Positions 33,336 to 43,542 are shown, counted from the first letter of the stretch. The stretch: 64,000 nt of DNA from Methanocaldococcus lauensis (GCA_902827205.1 LR792634.1:682001-746000); one strand, 5' to 3'. A program made the numbers and translations. Notes: generated by a model not told the origin, from the letters alone.

Positions 33336-34505
33336 ATTAATGACGATTTTAACAAAATCAGTAATTTAGCAGTTATTTGGATTACTACATTTACAACAAT
33401 GCTTGGGATTGGTTTAATAGCTCCTATAATGTCAATATTTGCAGAAAGTTTGGGAGCCACAAATACAGAGATAGGTATTATATTTGGAGTTTTTGCTTTA
33501 TTTAGGACTATATCTCAAATACCAGTTGGAATTTTGTCAGATATTTTTGGAAAAAAGCCATTCATTGTTATAGGAACATTTTTTTATGGAGTTTTTACTC
33601 TAATGTATAATATTGTTGGTTCTGTTTTAGGATTATTAATTATTAGAAGTATTACAGGATTTTTTTCTGCTTTTGTAACTCCTATTGCTGGGTCTTATGT
33701 TGCTAACCTTGCTCCAAAGGAAAGATTAGGAGAATATATGGGAATTTTTAATGCATCAGTAAATTTAGGTTTTGCTATAGGTCCATTTATTGGAGGTTTT
33801 TTGGCAGATATGTATGGAATAAAGACGCCATTTTATATATGCGGATTTTTGGGAATATTAGCATCTATCATAGCACTTATAAAATTGGAAGAACTGCCAA
33901 TAAAGAGAGAAGTAGAGATAAATATAAACAAACTGTTTTCCATAGAATTTTTAAAAAATAGATTATTTTTATTGTCATATATTATTAACACATTATCTAT
34001 TATCTCAAACGCAAGTATTATAGTTTATTTAGCAATATATGCAGTATCCTTTAAAATAACCTTAACGCAAGTCGGTTTTATGATTGCATCAACAAATATA
34101 TTATCTGCATTATTACAAAGATATATAGGCAGATTGTTTGATAAGTTTGGAATTGTAGTTATAATATTGGGAATAATAATTTTGTCTATAGGGATGTATC
34201 TTATCTCTTTATCAACAACATTTTTTACGCTTATATTTTCTTTAATGGTTGTAGCAATAGGAATGGCGATAGTTGGGACTTCTGCAATGTCATTGGCTAT
34301 TAGAGATATTCCTCCAGAGAGAAAAGGAGAGGCAATGGGGCTATTTACTACGAGTTTTAACATAGGTATGTTTTTTGGAGCAGTAATCTTTGGAGTATTG
34401 GCAGATTTTGTAGGATTATCTAATATGTATAAGATTTCATCTATTTTAGTGCTATTTTTAGGTAGTTTGTGCTATTTAAAAATTAAAAAACAACTAAATA
34501 ATTAG
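33336..34505 (+). CDS. MFS multidrug/sugar exporter, probable AUU start
   Basis: A major facilitator protein of about 390 residues with twelve hydrophobic segments. MFS motif A is GILSDIFGKKPFIVIG between helices 2 and 3, and the second half repeats it as GRLFDKFG. The PIAGSYVANLAPKERLGEYMG stretch agrees with drug-type antiporters. No ATG fits the start of this frame. GGGTGG ends four bases before ATT 33336, the spacing seen for ATG starts elsewhere here; TTG 33324 has no ribosome site. It lies 67 bases after the surface-protein gene. Confidence 0.83.
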   Translation: MNDDFNKISNLAVIWITTFTTMLGIGLIAPIMSIFAESLGATNTEIGIIFGVFALFRTISQIPVGILSDIFGKKPFIVIGTFFYGVFTLMYNIVGSVLGLLIIRSITGFFSAFVTPIAGSYVANLAPKERLGEYMGIFNASVNLGFAIGPFIGGFLADMYGIKTPFYICGFLGILASIIALIKLEELPIKREVEININKLFSIEFLKNRLFLLSYIINTLSIISNASIIVYLAIYAVSFKITLTQVGFMIASTNILSALLQRYIGRLFDKFGIVVIILGIIILSIGMYLISLSTTFFTLIFSLMVVAIGMAIVGTSAMSLAIRDIPPERKGEAMGLFTTSFNIGMFFGAVIFGVLADFVGLSNMYKISSILVLFLGSLCYLKIKKQLNN

Positions 34506-34774
34506 ATTCTATGCATATATTTTAAAATATCTTCGTGCTGAACTATAACTTGAACTCCTAACTGTTTTCCTACATCTTCAAGTTCTTTTTTTAATGTTGT
34601 AAAATCTATCTTAGATTTTGAAATATCTACGAGCATAATCATCGCAAAGAGGTCATTTAAAATTGTTTGGCTAATATCTAAAATATTTATATTATTCTCT
34701 GCTAAAACTTTTGATATTCCCGCAACAATTCCCGTTCTGTCCTGTCCAATTACAGAAATAACCACTCTACTCAT
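34502..34774 (-). CDS. ACT-domain protein (UPF0237)
   Basis: A 90-residue protein made of a single ACT domain, with an amino-acid-binding loop VISVIGQDRTGIVAGISKVLAENNINILDI. This is the UPF0237 family (a glycine-cleavage-repressor-like ACT protein). It probably senses an amino acid; its partner is not known. GAGGAGAAAAA precedes the ATG. The 3' end overlaps the convergent MFS gene by four bases. Confidence 0.85.
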   Translation of the reverse strand: MSRVVISVIGQDRTGIVAGISKVLAENNINILDISQTILNDLFAMIMLVDISKSKIDFTTLKKELEDVGKQLGVQVIVQHEDILKYMHRI

Positions 34775-34815
34775 TTTTTCTCCTCGTTATGTTTTTTTAT
34801 TTTAATTTTATTTTT

Positions 34816-35559
34816 TTATAATTTTTTAAATTCAGCATCTACAACTATATGCCATACACCAGGAGCATATTTTTTAATTTTTACTATTTTATAATTAAGG
34901 AGATTATAATTATTTTTTTTAGAATAAAATTTTAATCTCTCAATAGGTCTCTCAAACATAATTTTTTCTGCAACAGTTTCGTGATAATGTATAACACCTC
35001 TATCTTTCAAAAATTCAAATGCTTTATCTAAAAATTTGTGAGTTTTATGAACATAGCCCATAATTACTCTGTCAGCAACATCTTTTAATTTAACATTTCT
35101 ATTGTCAGATAAAATTGGAGTAACATTATTTAACTTATTTAATTTAATGTTTTCGCATAAGTAATGATAGGCTATAGGGTTTTTTTCAATTGCATAAACT
35201 AATTTTGGCTTTGAATATTTAGCCAAAGGAATTGTAAAATATCCAATTCCAGCAAACATATCTATGACAGTTTCATTCTCATTACTTATATGAGCCATTC
35301 TTATCCTTTCTTTAATATTTCCCTGACTCCACATTATTTTAGCCACATCTAACTTAAATAGACAGCCATATTCTTTATGTATCGTTTCTGTTTCACTTCC
35401 ATATAAAATTTTTATATGAGGAGTTCTAAACTCTCCCGTTATTTGTGTAGTATATAGAACAATAGTTTTACATTTAGTTTTATTTATAATTTCATCAATT
35501 TCATTTTTATTTAACTCTTTTTTAACAATAACAACATCTCCTACCTTTTGATATTTCAT
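34816..35559 (-). CDS. taw2: tRNA wybutosine-pathway aminocarboxypropyltransferase Taw2
   Basis: Transfers the 3-amino-3-carboxypropyl group of SAM to the wybutosine precursor at G37 of tRNA-Phe. The 247-residue Trm5/TYW2-type fold has TVIDMFAGIGYFTIPLAKYS (SAM loop), VYAIEKNPIAYHYLCENIKLN, VADRVIMGYVHKTHKFL and GVIHYHETVAE. The MGYVHKT stretch, in place of a Trm5 NLPxxA motif, favours Taw2. ATG 35559 with AAAGGATGAAATT upstream. Confidence 0.88.
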   Translation of the reverse strand: MKYQKVGDVVIVKKELNKNEIDEIINKTKCKTIVLYTTQITGEFRTPHIKILYGSETETIHKEYGCLFKLDVAKIMWSQGNIKERIRMAHISNENETVIDMFAGIGYFTIPLAKYSKPKLVYAIEKNPIAYHYLCENIKLNKLNNVTPILSDNRNVKLKDVADRVIMGYVHKTHKFLDKAFEFLKDRGVIHYHETVAEKIMFERPIERLKFYSKKNNYNLLNYKIVKIKKYAPGVWHIVVDAEFKKL

Positions 35560-35676
35560 AATTTCATCCTTTTCAATATAAGAATTAAAAATTTTGCACA
35601 CGTAATTTCTGACCTTAGGGTTCTACAATAATTAATATAAATTAATATATAATAAAAATATTTTTTGGTGAATATT

Positions 35677-36936
35677 ATGAAAAATTACAAAGTTTATGTG
35701 GAAGGATACGGATGTGTATTAAACACTGCTGACACTGAAATTATAAAAAATTCTCTAAGAGAGTGTGGCTTTATAGTAGTTGATAACTTAAAAGAGGCAA
35801 ATATCGTAATAATAAACACATGCGTTGTTAGATTAGAAACTGAAAATAGAATGATTTACAGAATAAATGAGATTAAAAATTTAGGAAAAGAGGTAGTGGT
35901 TGCTGGATGCTTACCAAAGGCTTTAAAAAATAAGGTTAAGGGATTTTTACACATATATCCAAGAGAAGCACATAAAGCAGGAGAAATTTTAAAATATTAT
36001 TTGGAGAATAAAAAAAGAATAAAATATGTTGAGGAAGAGATTAATAAAACACTATACAGGAAGTTAGATTATATAAAACCTTCATTAATCACTCCACTAC
36101 CAATATGTGAAGGATGTATAGGAAACTGCTCATACTGTATAGTAAAAATAGCAAGAGGTAATTTAATATCTTATCCAAGAGAAAAAATCGTTAAAAAGGC
36201 TGAAGAATTAATAAAAAGTGGTGTTAAGTGTTTATTTATTACTGCCCAAGATACTGCATGCTATGGTTTAGATATTGGAGATAACTTAGTTAATTTATTA
36301 AATGACTTAACCAAAATAGAAGGAGAGTTTATAATGAGAGTAGGAATGATGCACGCTAAAAATGTTCAGCCAATTTTAGATGAACTAATAGAGGTTTATC
36401 AAAATGAAAAAGTTGGAAAATTTTTACATCTACCTATTCAAAGTGGAGACGACAAAATTTTAAAGAAAATGAAGAGAGGATATACGGTAGATGAATTTAA
36501 AGAAATTGTTAATGAATTTAAAAGAAAAGTTAAAAATCTCTGTTTTACCACTGACATTATAGTTGGATTTCCTGGAGAGACAGAGGAACAATTTCAAAAC
36601 ACCTTAGAAGTTTTAAAAGAGTTAAAGCCAGATTATATTCATGGAGCAAAGTATTCGCAAAGAAAAGGAACAGAAGCGGCAAAGATGAAACAAGTAGATA
36701 CAAAGATTAGAAAAAGGAGGAGTGAAATATTAGATAAGTTAAGGAGAGAATTAAGTTATTTGAACAATAAAAAATACATTGGAAAAACTTTGAGAACCTT
36801 AGTTTTAGAGAATGGTAAAGGATACACTGAGAACTTTAAAGTAGTTAAGTTTGAAGGTGGAGAAATTGGAGAGTTTGTAAAAGTAAAAATAACTGACGCT
36901 AAAACTTTTGGATTAAAAGGGGAGATTATTCCTTAA
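35677..36936 (+). CDS. tRNA t6A37 methylthiotransferase (MtaB/CDKAL1 type)
   Basis: Adds a methylthio group to t6A37 of tRNA. The 419-residue protein has three N-terminal cluster cysteines (VEGYGCVLNTADTEI, INTCVV, VAGCLPK), the radical SAM cluster CIGNCSYC near residue 150, the TDIIVGFPGETEEQF motif and a C-terminal TRAM domain (LRTLVLENGKGYTEN). The archaeal/eukaryal CDKAL1-type subfamily is indicated by the compact N-terminus. ATG 35677 with GGTGAATATT upstream. Its end overlaps the HIT gene by 11 bases. Confidence 0.92.
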   Translation: MKNYKVYVEGYGCVLNTADTEIIKNSLRECGFIVVDNLKEANIVIINTCVVRLETENRMIYRINEIKNLGKEVVVAGCLPKALKNKVKGFLHIYPREAHKAGEILKYYLENKKRIKYVEEEINKTLYRKLDYIKPSLITPLPICEGCIGNCSYCIVKIARGNLISYPREKIVKKAEELIKSGVKCLFITAQDTACYGLDIGDNLVNLLNDLTKIEGEFIMRVGMMHAKNVQPILDELIEVYQNEKVGKFLHLPIQSGDDKILKKMKRGYTVDEFKEIVNEFKRKVKNLCFTTDIIVGFPGETEEQFQNTLEVLKELKPDYIHGAKYSQRKGTEAAKMKQVDTKIRKRRSEILDKLRRELSYLNNKKYIGKTLRTLVLENGKGYTENFKVVKFEGGEIGEFVKVKITDAKTFGLKGEIIP

Positions 36937-37315
36937 TTTCATTTAAAACTTCATCTAAATCAATTTTTTTAACTTCTCCAAATTTAACAACTTCTCCATC
37001 TCCTTCATATCTTGGTATTATGTGAAAATGAACATGATTAACTTCCTGTCCAGCCACTTTACCATTGTTATTTACTATATTGTATCCATCAAAACCTAAT
37101 TTTTTTAAAATAGTAACAGTTTTTTTTACTCCTTTTATAAAATTACATAATTCCTCATCTGGTATCTCGTCAAATCTCTCATAGTGCTTTTTTGGAACAA
37201 CTAATGTGTGCCCTTTATTTCTTGGATTAATATCTAAAAATGCCAAAACATTCTCATCTTCATAAACAATCTTTGCTGGAATTTCTCCATTTACTATTTT
37301 GCAGAATATACACAT
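36926..37315 (-). CDS. HIT-family nucleotide hydrolase
   Basis: A 129-residue HIT protein: CIFCKIVNGEIPAKIVYEDE at the N-terminus, including the CxxC, FLDINPRNKGHTLVVPKKHYERFDEI, and the catalytic triad HVHFHIIPR at the C-terminus. Family members hydrolyse dinucleotide polyphosphates or AMP adducts. AAGGTGAAATT precedes the ATG. It lies 15 bases downstream of the MJ0865-type radical SAM gene. Confidence 0.93.
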   Translation of the reverse strand: MCIFCKIVNGEIPAKIVYEDENVLAFLDINPRNKGHTLVVPKKHYERFDEIPDEELCNFIKGVKKTVTILKKLGFDGYNIVNNNGKVAGQEVNHVHFHIIPRYEGDGEVVKFGEVKKIDLDEVLNEIKE

Positions 37316-37330
37316 AATTTCACCTTTTAT

Positions 37331-38653
37331 TTATTTTTGGAGTAATATGTCCCTATACTTAAATAATAGTTCAGTTATATCTCTTATATCTTTTCCCTGC
37401 ATCTTTGCCTCATTTAAATATATATTATAGAGTTGTGGAGTTAAAGGTTTTGGATTAGATTTCCACATTTCAGAATGTATTAATAAATCAAAACACCTTG
37501 CCTCTGCCTCACTTAATCCAAGTTTTTTATAAATTCCTTCATGTGGCTTATATAATAAATTTTCTTCTTTTGGAGTTGATAAAACTAAATCACATAGTTC
37601 TGTTGTAGGAATTGGCTCTGCAATTGATACAAAAACATCATCAAGTTCAGCATCTACAATTAAATCTTTGGTTAATAGATAATCTTTCTCTGTCTCTGTT
37701 GGATAAGATACTATAAAACTTCCTCCTACCTTAACATTACAATCTTTTGCCAACTTTATAGCATCTAATACTTTTTCTCTATTAATTCCTTTTTTCATAT
37801 CTCTTAATACTTTATCACTTCCACTCTCTATTCCATAAAACACCCATCCAATAGTATAATTTTTTATAGCCTCTAAGATGTCTTCATCAACATAATCCAC
37901 TCTCATATCTGGAACTGATAAATTGTTTTTCCCAACAATTTCTGAAATTTTTTCTAACAACTCAAAGAACTTATTTTTATTTACTGACTTTTTAAATGCA
38001 TACAAACTTCCAGTTCCTCCACTTATCGCTATTCTCTTAGCTCCAGCCTTTTTAAAAGCTTTAACTTCTTCAACAACATCTTCAACTTCTCTACTTCTAA
38101 TTTTCTTTCCAAAAAATTTTGGAACTTGACAAAAAGTGCAATTTCCTAAACAACCCCTATGAGTTTCTATATAAACATTAGCCCCTCTAATCCACTGTTG
38201 TCCAATGTCTTTTGGTATTAAAGGAATTGGATGATTTAAATCTGGTTTTTCTTTTGAATAATTTACTACAATTTCATCTCCATTTTTGTATGCTAAACCT
38301 TCCTCATCTCCCTCTATAATTTTTGGAGTAGTTATTTCACCTTCTCCAACTATAACTCCATCTACATTTAGTTCATTTAATATAATCTCTGGATATGCTG
38401 AAACACATCCAGCAATGTATATTTTAATTTTATTCTTTTTAGATTTTTTTAAAATTTCAATAGTTTCTCTAATTTTTTTATCTAATATGTGCAAAGTAGA
38501 ATATAAACTAAATATAACTACATCTGATTTTAAAAATAGTGTTTTATCCATTTTTCTAATTAAATAAACTTTATGTCCTTTATCTTTTAAAATCCTTCCA
38601 ACAATCATAGAACCATAAGTATAAACTTCTGGACAGTAAATTGTAATTCTCAT
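37331..38653 (-). CDS. B12-binding-domain radical SAM protein (MJ0865 family)
   Basis: A 440-residue protein. The N-terminus resembles a cobalamin-binding Rossmann domain (MRITIYCPEVYTYGSMIVGRI, IYIAGCVSAYPEIILNEL, GVIVGEGE). The radical SAM cluster is HRGCLGNCTFCQVPKFFG near residue 170, with AISGGTGSLYA, YGIESGSDKVLRDMKKG and VSYPTETEKDY after it. I recall this as the MJ_0865 family in methanogens; the substrate is unknown, possibly a protein or RNA methylation. AAGGGGTTTAT precedes the ATG. Confidence 0.82.
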   Translation of the reverse strand: MRITIYCPEVYTYGSMIVGRILKDKGHKVYLIRKMDKTLFLKSDVVIFSLYSTLHILDKKIRETIEILKKSKKNKIKIYIAGCVSAYPEIILNELNVDGVIVGEGEITTPKIIEGDEEGLAYKNGDEIVVNYSKEKPDLNHPIPLIPKDIGQQWIRGANVYIETHRGCLGNCTFCQVPKFFGKKIRSREVEDVVEEVKAFKKAGAKRIAISGGTGSLYAFKKSVNKNKFFELLEKISEIVGKNNLSVPDMRVDYVDEDILEAIKNYTIGWVFYGIESGSDKVLRDMKKGINREKVLDAIKLAKDCNVKVGGSFIVSYPTETEKDYLLTKDLIVDAELDDVFVSIAEPIPTTELCDLVLSTPKEENLLYKPHEGIYKKLGLSEAEARCFDLLIHSEMWKSNPKPLTPQLYNIYLNEAKMQGKDIRDITELLFKYRDILLQK

Positions 38654-38792
38654 ATAAACCCCTTTATATTGTTTTATAATTATGTAATATTTTAATAATT
38701 ACTATTTTACAGATGTCAAATGCAAATACTCAAAGTTTCTATATATATATAATGTCTCAATAATTAAATTAGTTATAATGTGAGGTGATAGT

Positions 38793-39353
38793 ATGGCTGT
38801 AATAAATATGAACAAGGTTAATAAAAATTTCGTAAATGAAGTTGTAGAGGAAGGAAAGTTGGTTTTAGGTGAAGATGTTGTAAAATCTATTAAAGCATGC
38901 TATCAGTGTGGAACTTGCACAGGAAGTTGCCCAAGTGGAAGAAGAACTGCTTATAGAACACGAAAAGTTTTAAGAAAAGTTCTATTAGGTTTAGATGATG
39001 TATTAGATTCAGACGATATTTGGTATTGCACAACATGCTATACTTGCTATGAGAGATGTCCAAGAGATGTAAAAATTACTGAGATTATAAAAACATTGAG
39101 AAACATTGCCGCTAAAAAGGGGAATATGGCATTGGCTCATAGAAAAACAGCATCTTATGTTTTGAGATTTGGTCATGCAGTTCCAGCAAATAAGCAAATT
39201 GTTGAATTAAGAGGAAAGTTAGGATTGCCTCCAGAATCACCAACAGCTCAATTTTCTGAAAAAGAGTTAGAAGAAGTTAGAACATTAGTTAAAGAGTTAA
39301 AATTTGATGAATTAATAGGATTTGATTGGGAAAAAATGGACTTAAAAGAATAA
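38793..39353 (+). CDS. hdrC: Heterodisulfide reductase subunit HdrC
   Basis: Electron-transfer subunit carrying two [4Fe-4S] clusters between HdrA and HdrB. The 186-residue protein has CYQCGTCTGSCPSGRR and CTTCYTCYERCPRDVK with the expected CxxCxxCxxxC spacing, then helices (TASYVLRFGHAVPANKQI). GAGGTGATAGT precedes the ATG and TTTCTATATATATATAATG lies 40 bases upstream as a promoter. hdrB follows; hdrA is far away in the window, as usual in this genus. Confidence 0.95.
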   Translation: MAVINMNKVNKNFVNEVVEEGKLVLGEDVVKSIKACYQCGTCTGSCPSGRRTAYRTRKVLRKVLLGLDDVLDSDDIWYCTTCYTCYERCPRDVKITEIIKTLRNIAAKKGNMALAHRKTASYVLRFGHAVPANKQIVELRGKLGLPPESPTAQFSEKELEEVRTLVKELKFDELIGFDWEKMDLKE

Positions 39354-39389
39354 AATTAATTTAAATAAAATTATATTATGGTGATAACA

Positions 39390-40277
39390 ATGAAATATGC
39401 ATTTTTCTTAGGTTGTATAATGCCACATAGATATCCAGGAGTTGAATTAGCTACAAAAAAAGTTATGGGCGAGTTAGGAGTTGAATTAGAATACATGCCA
39501 GGAGCATCTTGCTGTCCTGCTCCAGGGGTATTTGGTTCTTTCGATTTAAAGACTTGGCTTACAATTGCCGCAAGAAACTTGTGCATTGCTGAGGAGTTAG
39601 GGTTAGATATAGTAACAGTATGTAACGGATGTTATGGTTCCTTATTTGAAGCGGCACATATATTACATGAGAATAAAGAAGCATTAGATTTTGTTAATGA
39701 GAAATTAGATAAAATTGGTAAGCAGTATAAAGGAACTGTTAAAGTTTATCATTTTGCAGAATTAATTTATAAGGAGATAGGAACTGAAAAAATAAAAGAA
39801 AAAGTTGTGAGACCATTAGATAAGTTAAATGTTGCTATACACTATGGATGTCACTTTTTAAAGCCAAGTGATGTTAAGCATCTTGACAGCCCAGAAAGGC
39901 CAAAACTGTTAGAAGAAATCGTTTCAGCAACAGGAGCAAAGCCAGTTATGTATAGAGATTACTTAATGTGTTGTGGAGCAGGAGGAGGAGTTAGAGCAAG
40001 ATTTTTACCAACAGCATTGGATATGACAAGAGAAAAAATTAGAAACATGTTAGATGCAAATGCTGACTGTACTGTCAATGTCTGTCCATTCTGTCACTTG
40101 CAGTTTGATAGAGGACAGGTAGAAATTAAAGAAAAGTTTGGTGAGGAATACAAACTTCCTGTTTTGCACTTAAGTCAGTTGTTAGGTTTAGCATTTGGAA
40201 TGAAACCTGAAGAATTAGCAGTTAGTGTCCACGCTATTCCTGTAGATCCAGTTTTAAAGAAATTGGGTATTGAATAA
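39390..40277 (+). CDS. hdrB: Heterodisulfide reductase subunit HdrB
   Basis: Catalytic subunit for CoM-S-S-CoB reduction on two non-cubane [4Fe-4S] clusters. The 295-residue protein has two cysteine-rich CCG domains: [14 protein letters not shown] and CNGCYGSL in the first half, then [23 protein letters not shown] and [11 protein letters not shown]. Start ATG 39390 with TATGGTGATAACA upstream; GTG 39378 would overlap the ribosome site. Second gene of hdrCB. Confidence 0.95.
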   Translation: MKYAFFLGCIMPHRYPGVELATKKVMGELGVELEYMPGASCCPAPGVFGSFDLKTWLTIAARNLCIAEELGLDIVTVCNGCYGSLFEAAHILHENKEALDFVNEKLDKIGKQYKGTVKVYHFAELIYKEIGTEKIKEKVVRPLDKLNVAIHYGCHFLKPSDVKHLDSPERPKLLEEIVSATGAKPVMYRDYLMCCGAGGGVRARFLPTALDMTREKIRNMLDANADCTVNVCPFCHLQFDRGQVEIKEKFGEEYKLPVLHLSQLLGLAFGMKPEELAVSVHAIPVDPVLKKLGIE

Positions 40278-40345
40278 ATAAAATTACTTTTACTTTTTTA
40301 ATTCTAAAATGAACTTTTTAAAAAGTTTCATCAAAAAACTTTAAT

Positions 40346-41353
40346 TTAACAAACTCTTGGTATAGGATCACCGATTGGCATATCTACAATTCTCCTACCT
40401 ACAATAGTTTCCATTATAACTCCTTTATGCTCTTTTGTAGCATAGCCAATAATTTCTGCATTTTTTCCCAATGGATGTTCTCTTAAAATCTCTAAACATC
40501 TTTCGGCATCTTCTTTTTTAACAGCCATTACTACTTTTCCCTCATTAGCTATTGTTAATGGATCTAAACCTAAAATATCACAAATTGACTGAACCTCCTC
40601 AGTTATTGGGATTTTGTCCTCAAATATTGTTATTCCTATATTGCTTTTTTCAGCCATTTCATTTAATGCATCTGCCAAACCTCCCCTTGTAGGATCTTTC
40701 ATTGCATTTATTTGAATTCCTTCTTCTAAAACCTTCTCAATCAATTTATTTATTGGAGCTACATCTGATTTTATATTAACATCAAAATCAAAACCTTCCC
40801 TCGACAATAAAATAGATAATCCATGCTCTCCAATATTTCCAGAGACAATTATTGCATCTCCTTCCTTAACATTACAGTCTCTTATAGCTTTACCTCTATC
40901 AACTATTCCTATCCCAGAAGTTGAAATAATAATATCATCAACACCATCAGAAACTTTAGTGTCTCCAGTTATTATAGCCACTTCAGCCTCTTTGGAAGTT
41001 TCATTTATAGATTTAATAATCCTCTCCAAGTCTTCTAACTTAAAACCTTCAGGAATTATTAAAGATAGAGATAATGCCAATGGCTTAGCTCCCATAACTG
41101 CTAAGTCATTTACTGTTCCACTAACTGCTAATCTGCCAATATCTCCGCCTGGGAAAAAAATAGGTTTAACTGTATGTCCATCTACTGTAAAAACAATCTC
41201 TTTATCGCCTATTGGGATAGTTGCTGAATCATCTAAACTCTCTAACCCAATTCCTCCATTAACTGATGTTATCTCTAAATTTTTCAATATTACATCTTTT
41301 ATAAGTTCCTGCATTACCTTTCCTCCAGCTCCATGCATTCTTGTGATTTTCAT
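40346..41353 (-). CDS. hypE: Hydrogenase maturation protein HypE
   Basis: Dehydrates the carbamoyl group on its C-terminal cysteine to a cyano ligand for the [NiFe] hydrogenase active site. The 335-residue PurM-like protein has RMHGAGGKVMQELIKD, GLESLDDSATIP, VDGHTVKPIFFPGGDIGRLAVSGT-type core, TRGGLADALNEMAE, and it ends DPIPRVC with the terminal cysteine at the last position. ATG 41353 follows AGTGAGATT. It stands alone and must serve the Vhu hydrogenase, among others. Confidence 0.96.
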   Translation of the reverse strand: MKITRMHGAGGKVMQELIKDVILKNLEITSVNGGIGLESLDDSATIPIGDKEIVFTVDGHTVKPIFFPGGDIGRLAVSGTVNDLAVMGAKPLALSLSLIIPEGFKLEDLERIIKSINETSKEAEVAIITGDTKVSDGVDDIIISTSGIGIVDRGKAIRDCNVKEGDAIIVSGNIGEHGLSILLSREGFDFDVNIKSDVAPINKLIEKVLEEGIQINAMKDPTRGGLADALNEMAEKSNIGITIFEDKIPITEEVQSICDILGLDPLTIANEGKVVMAVKKEDAERCLEILREHPLGKNAEIIGYATKEHKGVIMETIVGRRIVDMPIGDPIPRVC

Positions 41354-41490
41354 AATCTCACTCTTTAACTTTATTGAATACTTAAATATTTTGATGTTTA
41401 ATTTATAGTCCTTCACTGAATCTAAGTTTAATCAACATGACCAAAAATAATTACTAAAATAAATAAAAAAATAGAGATAAATAACCAAAT

Positions 41491-42483
41491 TTAATCTCCT
41501 CTATATTGCATTTTTTCATCTTCGCTTATTTGGGTTATATCTATTCCTTTCATAGGTTCTCCTAAGTTCTTACTAACCTCTGCAATAATTTCTGGCTTAT
41601 CATAGTTATAGGTAGCTTCAACAATTGCTCTTGCTCTTTCTAATGGATTTTCTGATTTAAATATTCCTGAACCTACGAAAACTCCATCAGAACCAAGTTG
41701 CATCATTAATGCCGCATCTGCTGGTGTAGCAACTCCACCAGCGGCGAAATTAACTACTGGCAATCGTCCTAATTTTTTAACATCTAATAAAACTTTATAC
41801 AATCCATCAACAATCTCAGCCAATGTAAAGCCTTCGTAGATTGGCTCATTTTCTAAAACAGTTGCTGGCAATCCCATACCTTCTCTAACTGTTTTAGATA
41901 GTTCTGCATATCTTTGAGCGTAAAATTTAGCAACTCTATAAACTTCTTCATCACTCATTCTTTGTAGTTGAGCTATAGCTTCATTCATCAATCTCATGTG
42001 TCTAACAGCTTCAACTATGTTTCCAGTTCCTGCCTCTCCTTTTGTTCTTATCATTGCCGCTCCTTCCCAGATTCTTCTAACTGCCTCTCCCAAGTTTCTT
42101 GCCCCACAAACAAATGGAACTTTAAATTTCTTCTTATATATGTGGAAGAATGGGTCTGCCTGGGTTAAAACTTCACTTTCATCAATCATATCCACTCCAA
42201 TTGCTTCTAAAACTTCTGCCTCTTTTGTATGTCCAATTCTACACTTAGCCATAACCGGAATTGAAACAGCATCCATTATCTCCTCAATTAAAGCTGGGTC
42301 TGACATCCTTGCAACTCCACCAGAGGCTCTAATATCGGCTGGAACTTTCTCCAAAGCCATAACTGCTACAGCCCCTGCCTCTTCGGCTATTTGAGCTTGT
42401 TCTACATTAGTTACATCCATAACTACTCCATGTTTAACCATTTTAGCAAATCCTTTTTTTAATAAATCAGTTCCTTTTTTCAT
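41491..42483 (-). CDS. pdxS: Pyridoxal 5'-phosphate synthase subunit PdxS
   Basis: Synthase subunit that makes PLP from ribose 5-phosphate, glyceraldehyde 3-phosphate and ammonia from PdxT. The 330-residue TIM barrel has [39 protein letters not shown] (first lysine), [34 protein letters not shown] and [32 protein letters not shown] precedes the ATG. It heads a group of pentose phosphate genes on the same strand, whose ribulose/ribose products are its substrates. Confidence 0.97.
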   Translation of the reverse strand: MKKGTDLLKKGFAKMVKHGVVMDVTNVEQAQIAEEAGAVAVMALEKVPADIRASGGVARMSDPALIEEIMDAVSIPVMAKCRIGHTKEAEVLEAIGVDMIDESEVLTQADPFFHIYKKKFKVPFVCGARNLGEAVRRIWEGAAMIRTKGEAGTGNIVEAVRHMRLMNEAIAQLQRMSDEEVYRVAKFYAQRYAELSKTVREGMGLPATVLENEPIYEGFTLAEIVDGLYKVLLDVKKLGRLPVVNFAAGGVATPADAALMMQLGSDGVFVGSGIFKSENPLERARAIVEATYNYDKPEIIAEVSKNLGEPMKGIDITQISEDEKMQYRGD

Positions 42484-42564
42484 ACTCTCCCTCCAAAAAT
42501 TTAATTATTAATGATAAATTTAAATTAATTATTTTGATTTAATATTAATTATTTCATAGGTTGT

Positions 42565-43506
42565 TTAATATATTTCTATTATTTTTTTTGCTATGCTTTC
42601 TCCATCTAAGCCATAGTATTTTAATAACTCTTCTGCCTTCCCACTTCTTCCAAATACATCATTTATTCCTATTCTTAAAAGTTTTTTGTTCAAACCTTTT
42701 GATGCAATAACTTCAGCTACAGCCCCTCCTAAACCTCCGATAATACTGTGATCTTCAACTGTAACAATAAAATCTTTTGATTTTTTTATAATCTTTTCAT
42801 CTATTGGTTTTATTGTAGCCATCTCTACGATTTCAGCAGAGATACCATTTTCTTTTAAAATATTTGCCGCCTTTAAAGCTTCTGGCACTTCTTCTCCTGT
42901 TGCTATAATAGTTAAATCATCTCCATCATTTAAAATTTTCCCTTTTCCAATCTCAAATGTAGCCTCTTCCTCATTTTCATAAATTATCTCCGTATCTCTT
43001 CTTGGCATTCTAACATAAACTGGCCCTTTATACTCTGCTATAGTTCTAATGACATTTTTTGTATGATAGTAATCAGTCGGTGCAATAACTACCATGTTTG
43101 GAATAACCCTCATTATTGCTATGTCTTCGCACATTTGGTGGGAAGCTCCATCTTCTCCAACGGTAATTCCTGCGTGTGTAGCAACTACTTTAACATTTAA
43201 ATTAGGATATGCTACTAAGTTCCTTATAATCTCCCACGCTCTTCCACTGGCAAACATTGAGAATGAGGAAGCAAAGACAATTTTTCCAGTAGTTGCCAAA
43301 CCTGCCGCCATTCCAATCATATTTTGCTCTGCAACTCCAGCATTAAAAAATCTTTCAGGAAATTCCTTAGCAAACATCGCTGTCTGTGTGGAGCCAGATA
43401 AATCTGCATCTAAAACTACAACATTTTCATATTTTTTACCTAACTCTATAAGTGTCTCTCCATATCCTTTTCTCATACCCTTATAAATACCAGTTAGTTT
43501 AACCAT
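42565..43506 (-). CDS. Transketolase, C-terminal subunit
   Basis: Pyrimidine-binding and C-terminal half of a split transketolase. The 313-residue protein has VVVLDADLSGSTQTAMFAKEFPERFFNAGVAEQNMIGMAAGLA (glutamate near residue 60 activates ThDP), FSMFASGRAWEIIR, HAGITVGEDGASHQ and VTVEDHSIIGGLGGAVAE. ATG 43506 with AGGTGAAACTT upstream. The N-terminal half lies two genes upstream with rpe between, so the enzyme works as a heterotetramer. Confidence 0.93.
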   Translation of the reverse strand: MVKLTGIYKGMRKGYGETLIELGKKYENVVVLDADLSGSTQTAMFAKEFPERFFNAGVAEQNMIGMAAGLATTGKIVFASSFSMFASGRAWEIIRNLVAYPNLNVKVVATHAGITVGEDGASHQMCEDIAIMRVIPNMVVIAPTDYYHTKNVIRTIAEYKGPVYVRMPRRDTEIIYENEEEATFEIGKGKILNDGDDLTIIATGEEVPEALKAANILKENGISAEIVEMATIKPIDEKIIKKSKDFIVTVEDHSIIGGLGGAVAEVIASKGLNKKLLRIGINDVFGRSGKAEELLKYYGLDGESIAKKIIEIY

Positions 43507-43542
43507 AAGTTTCACCTAAGTAATTGATTTTATTATTTTTAT

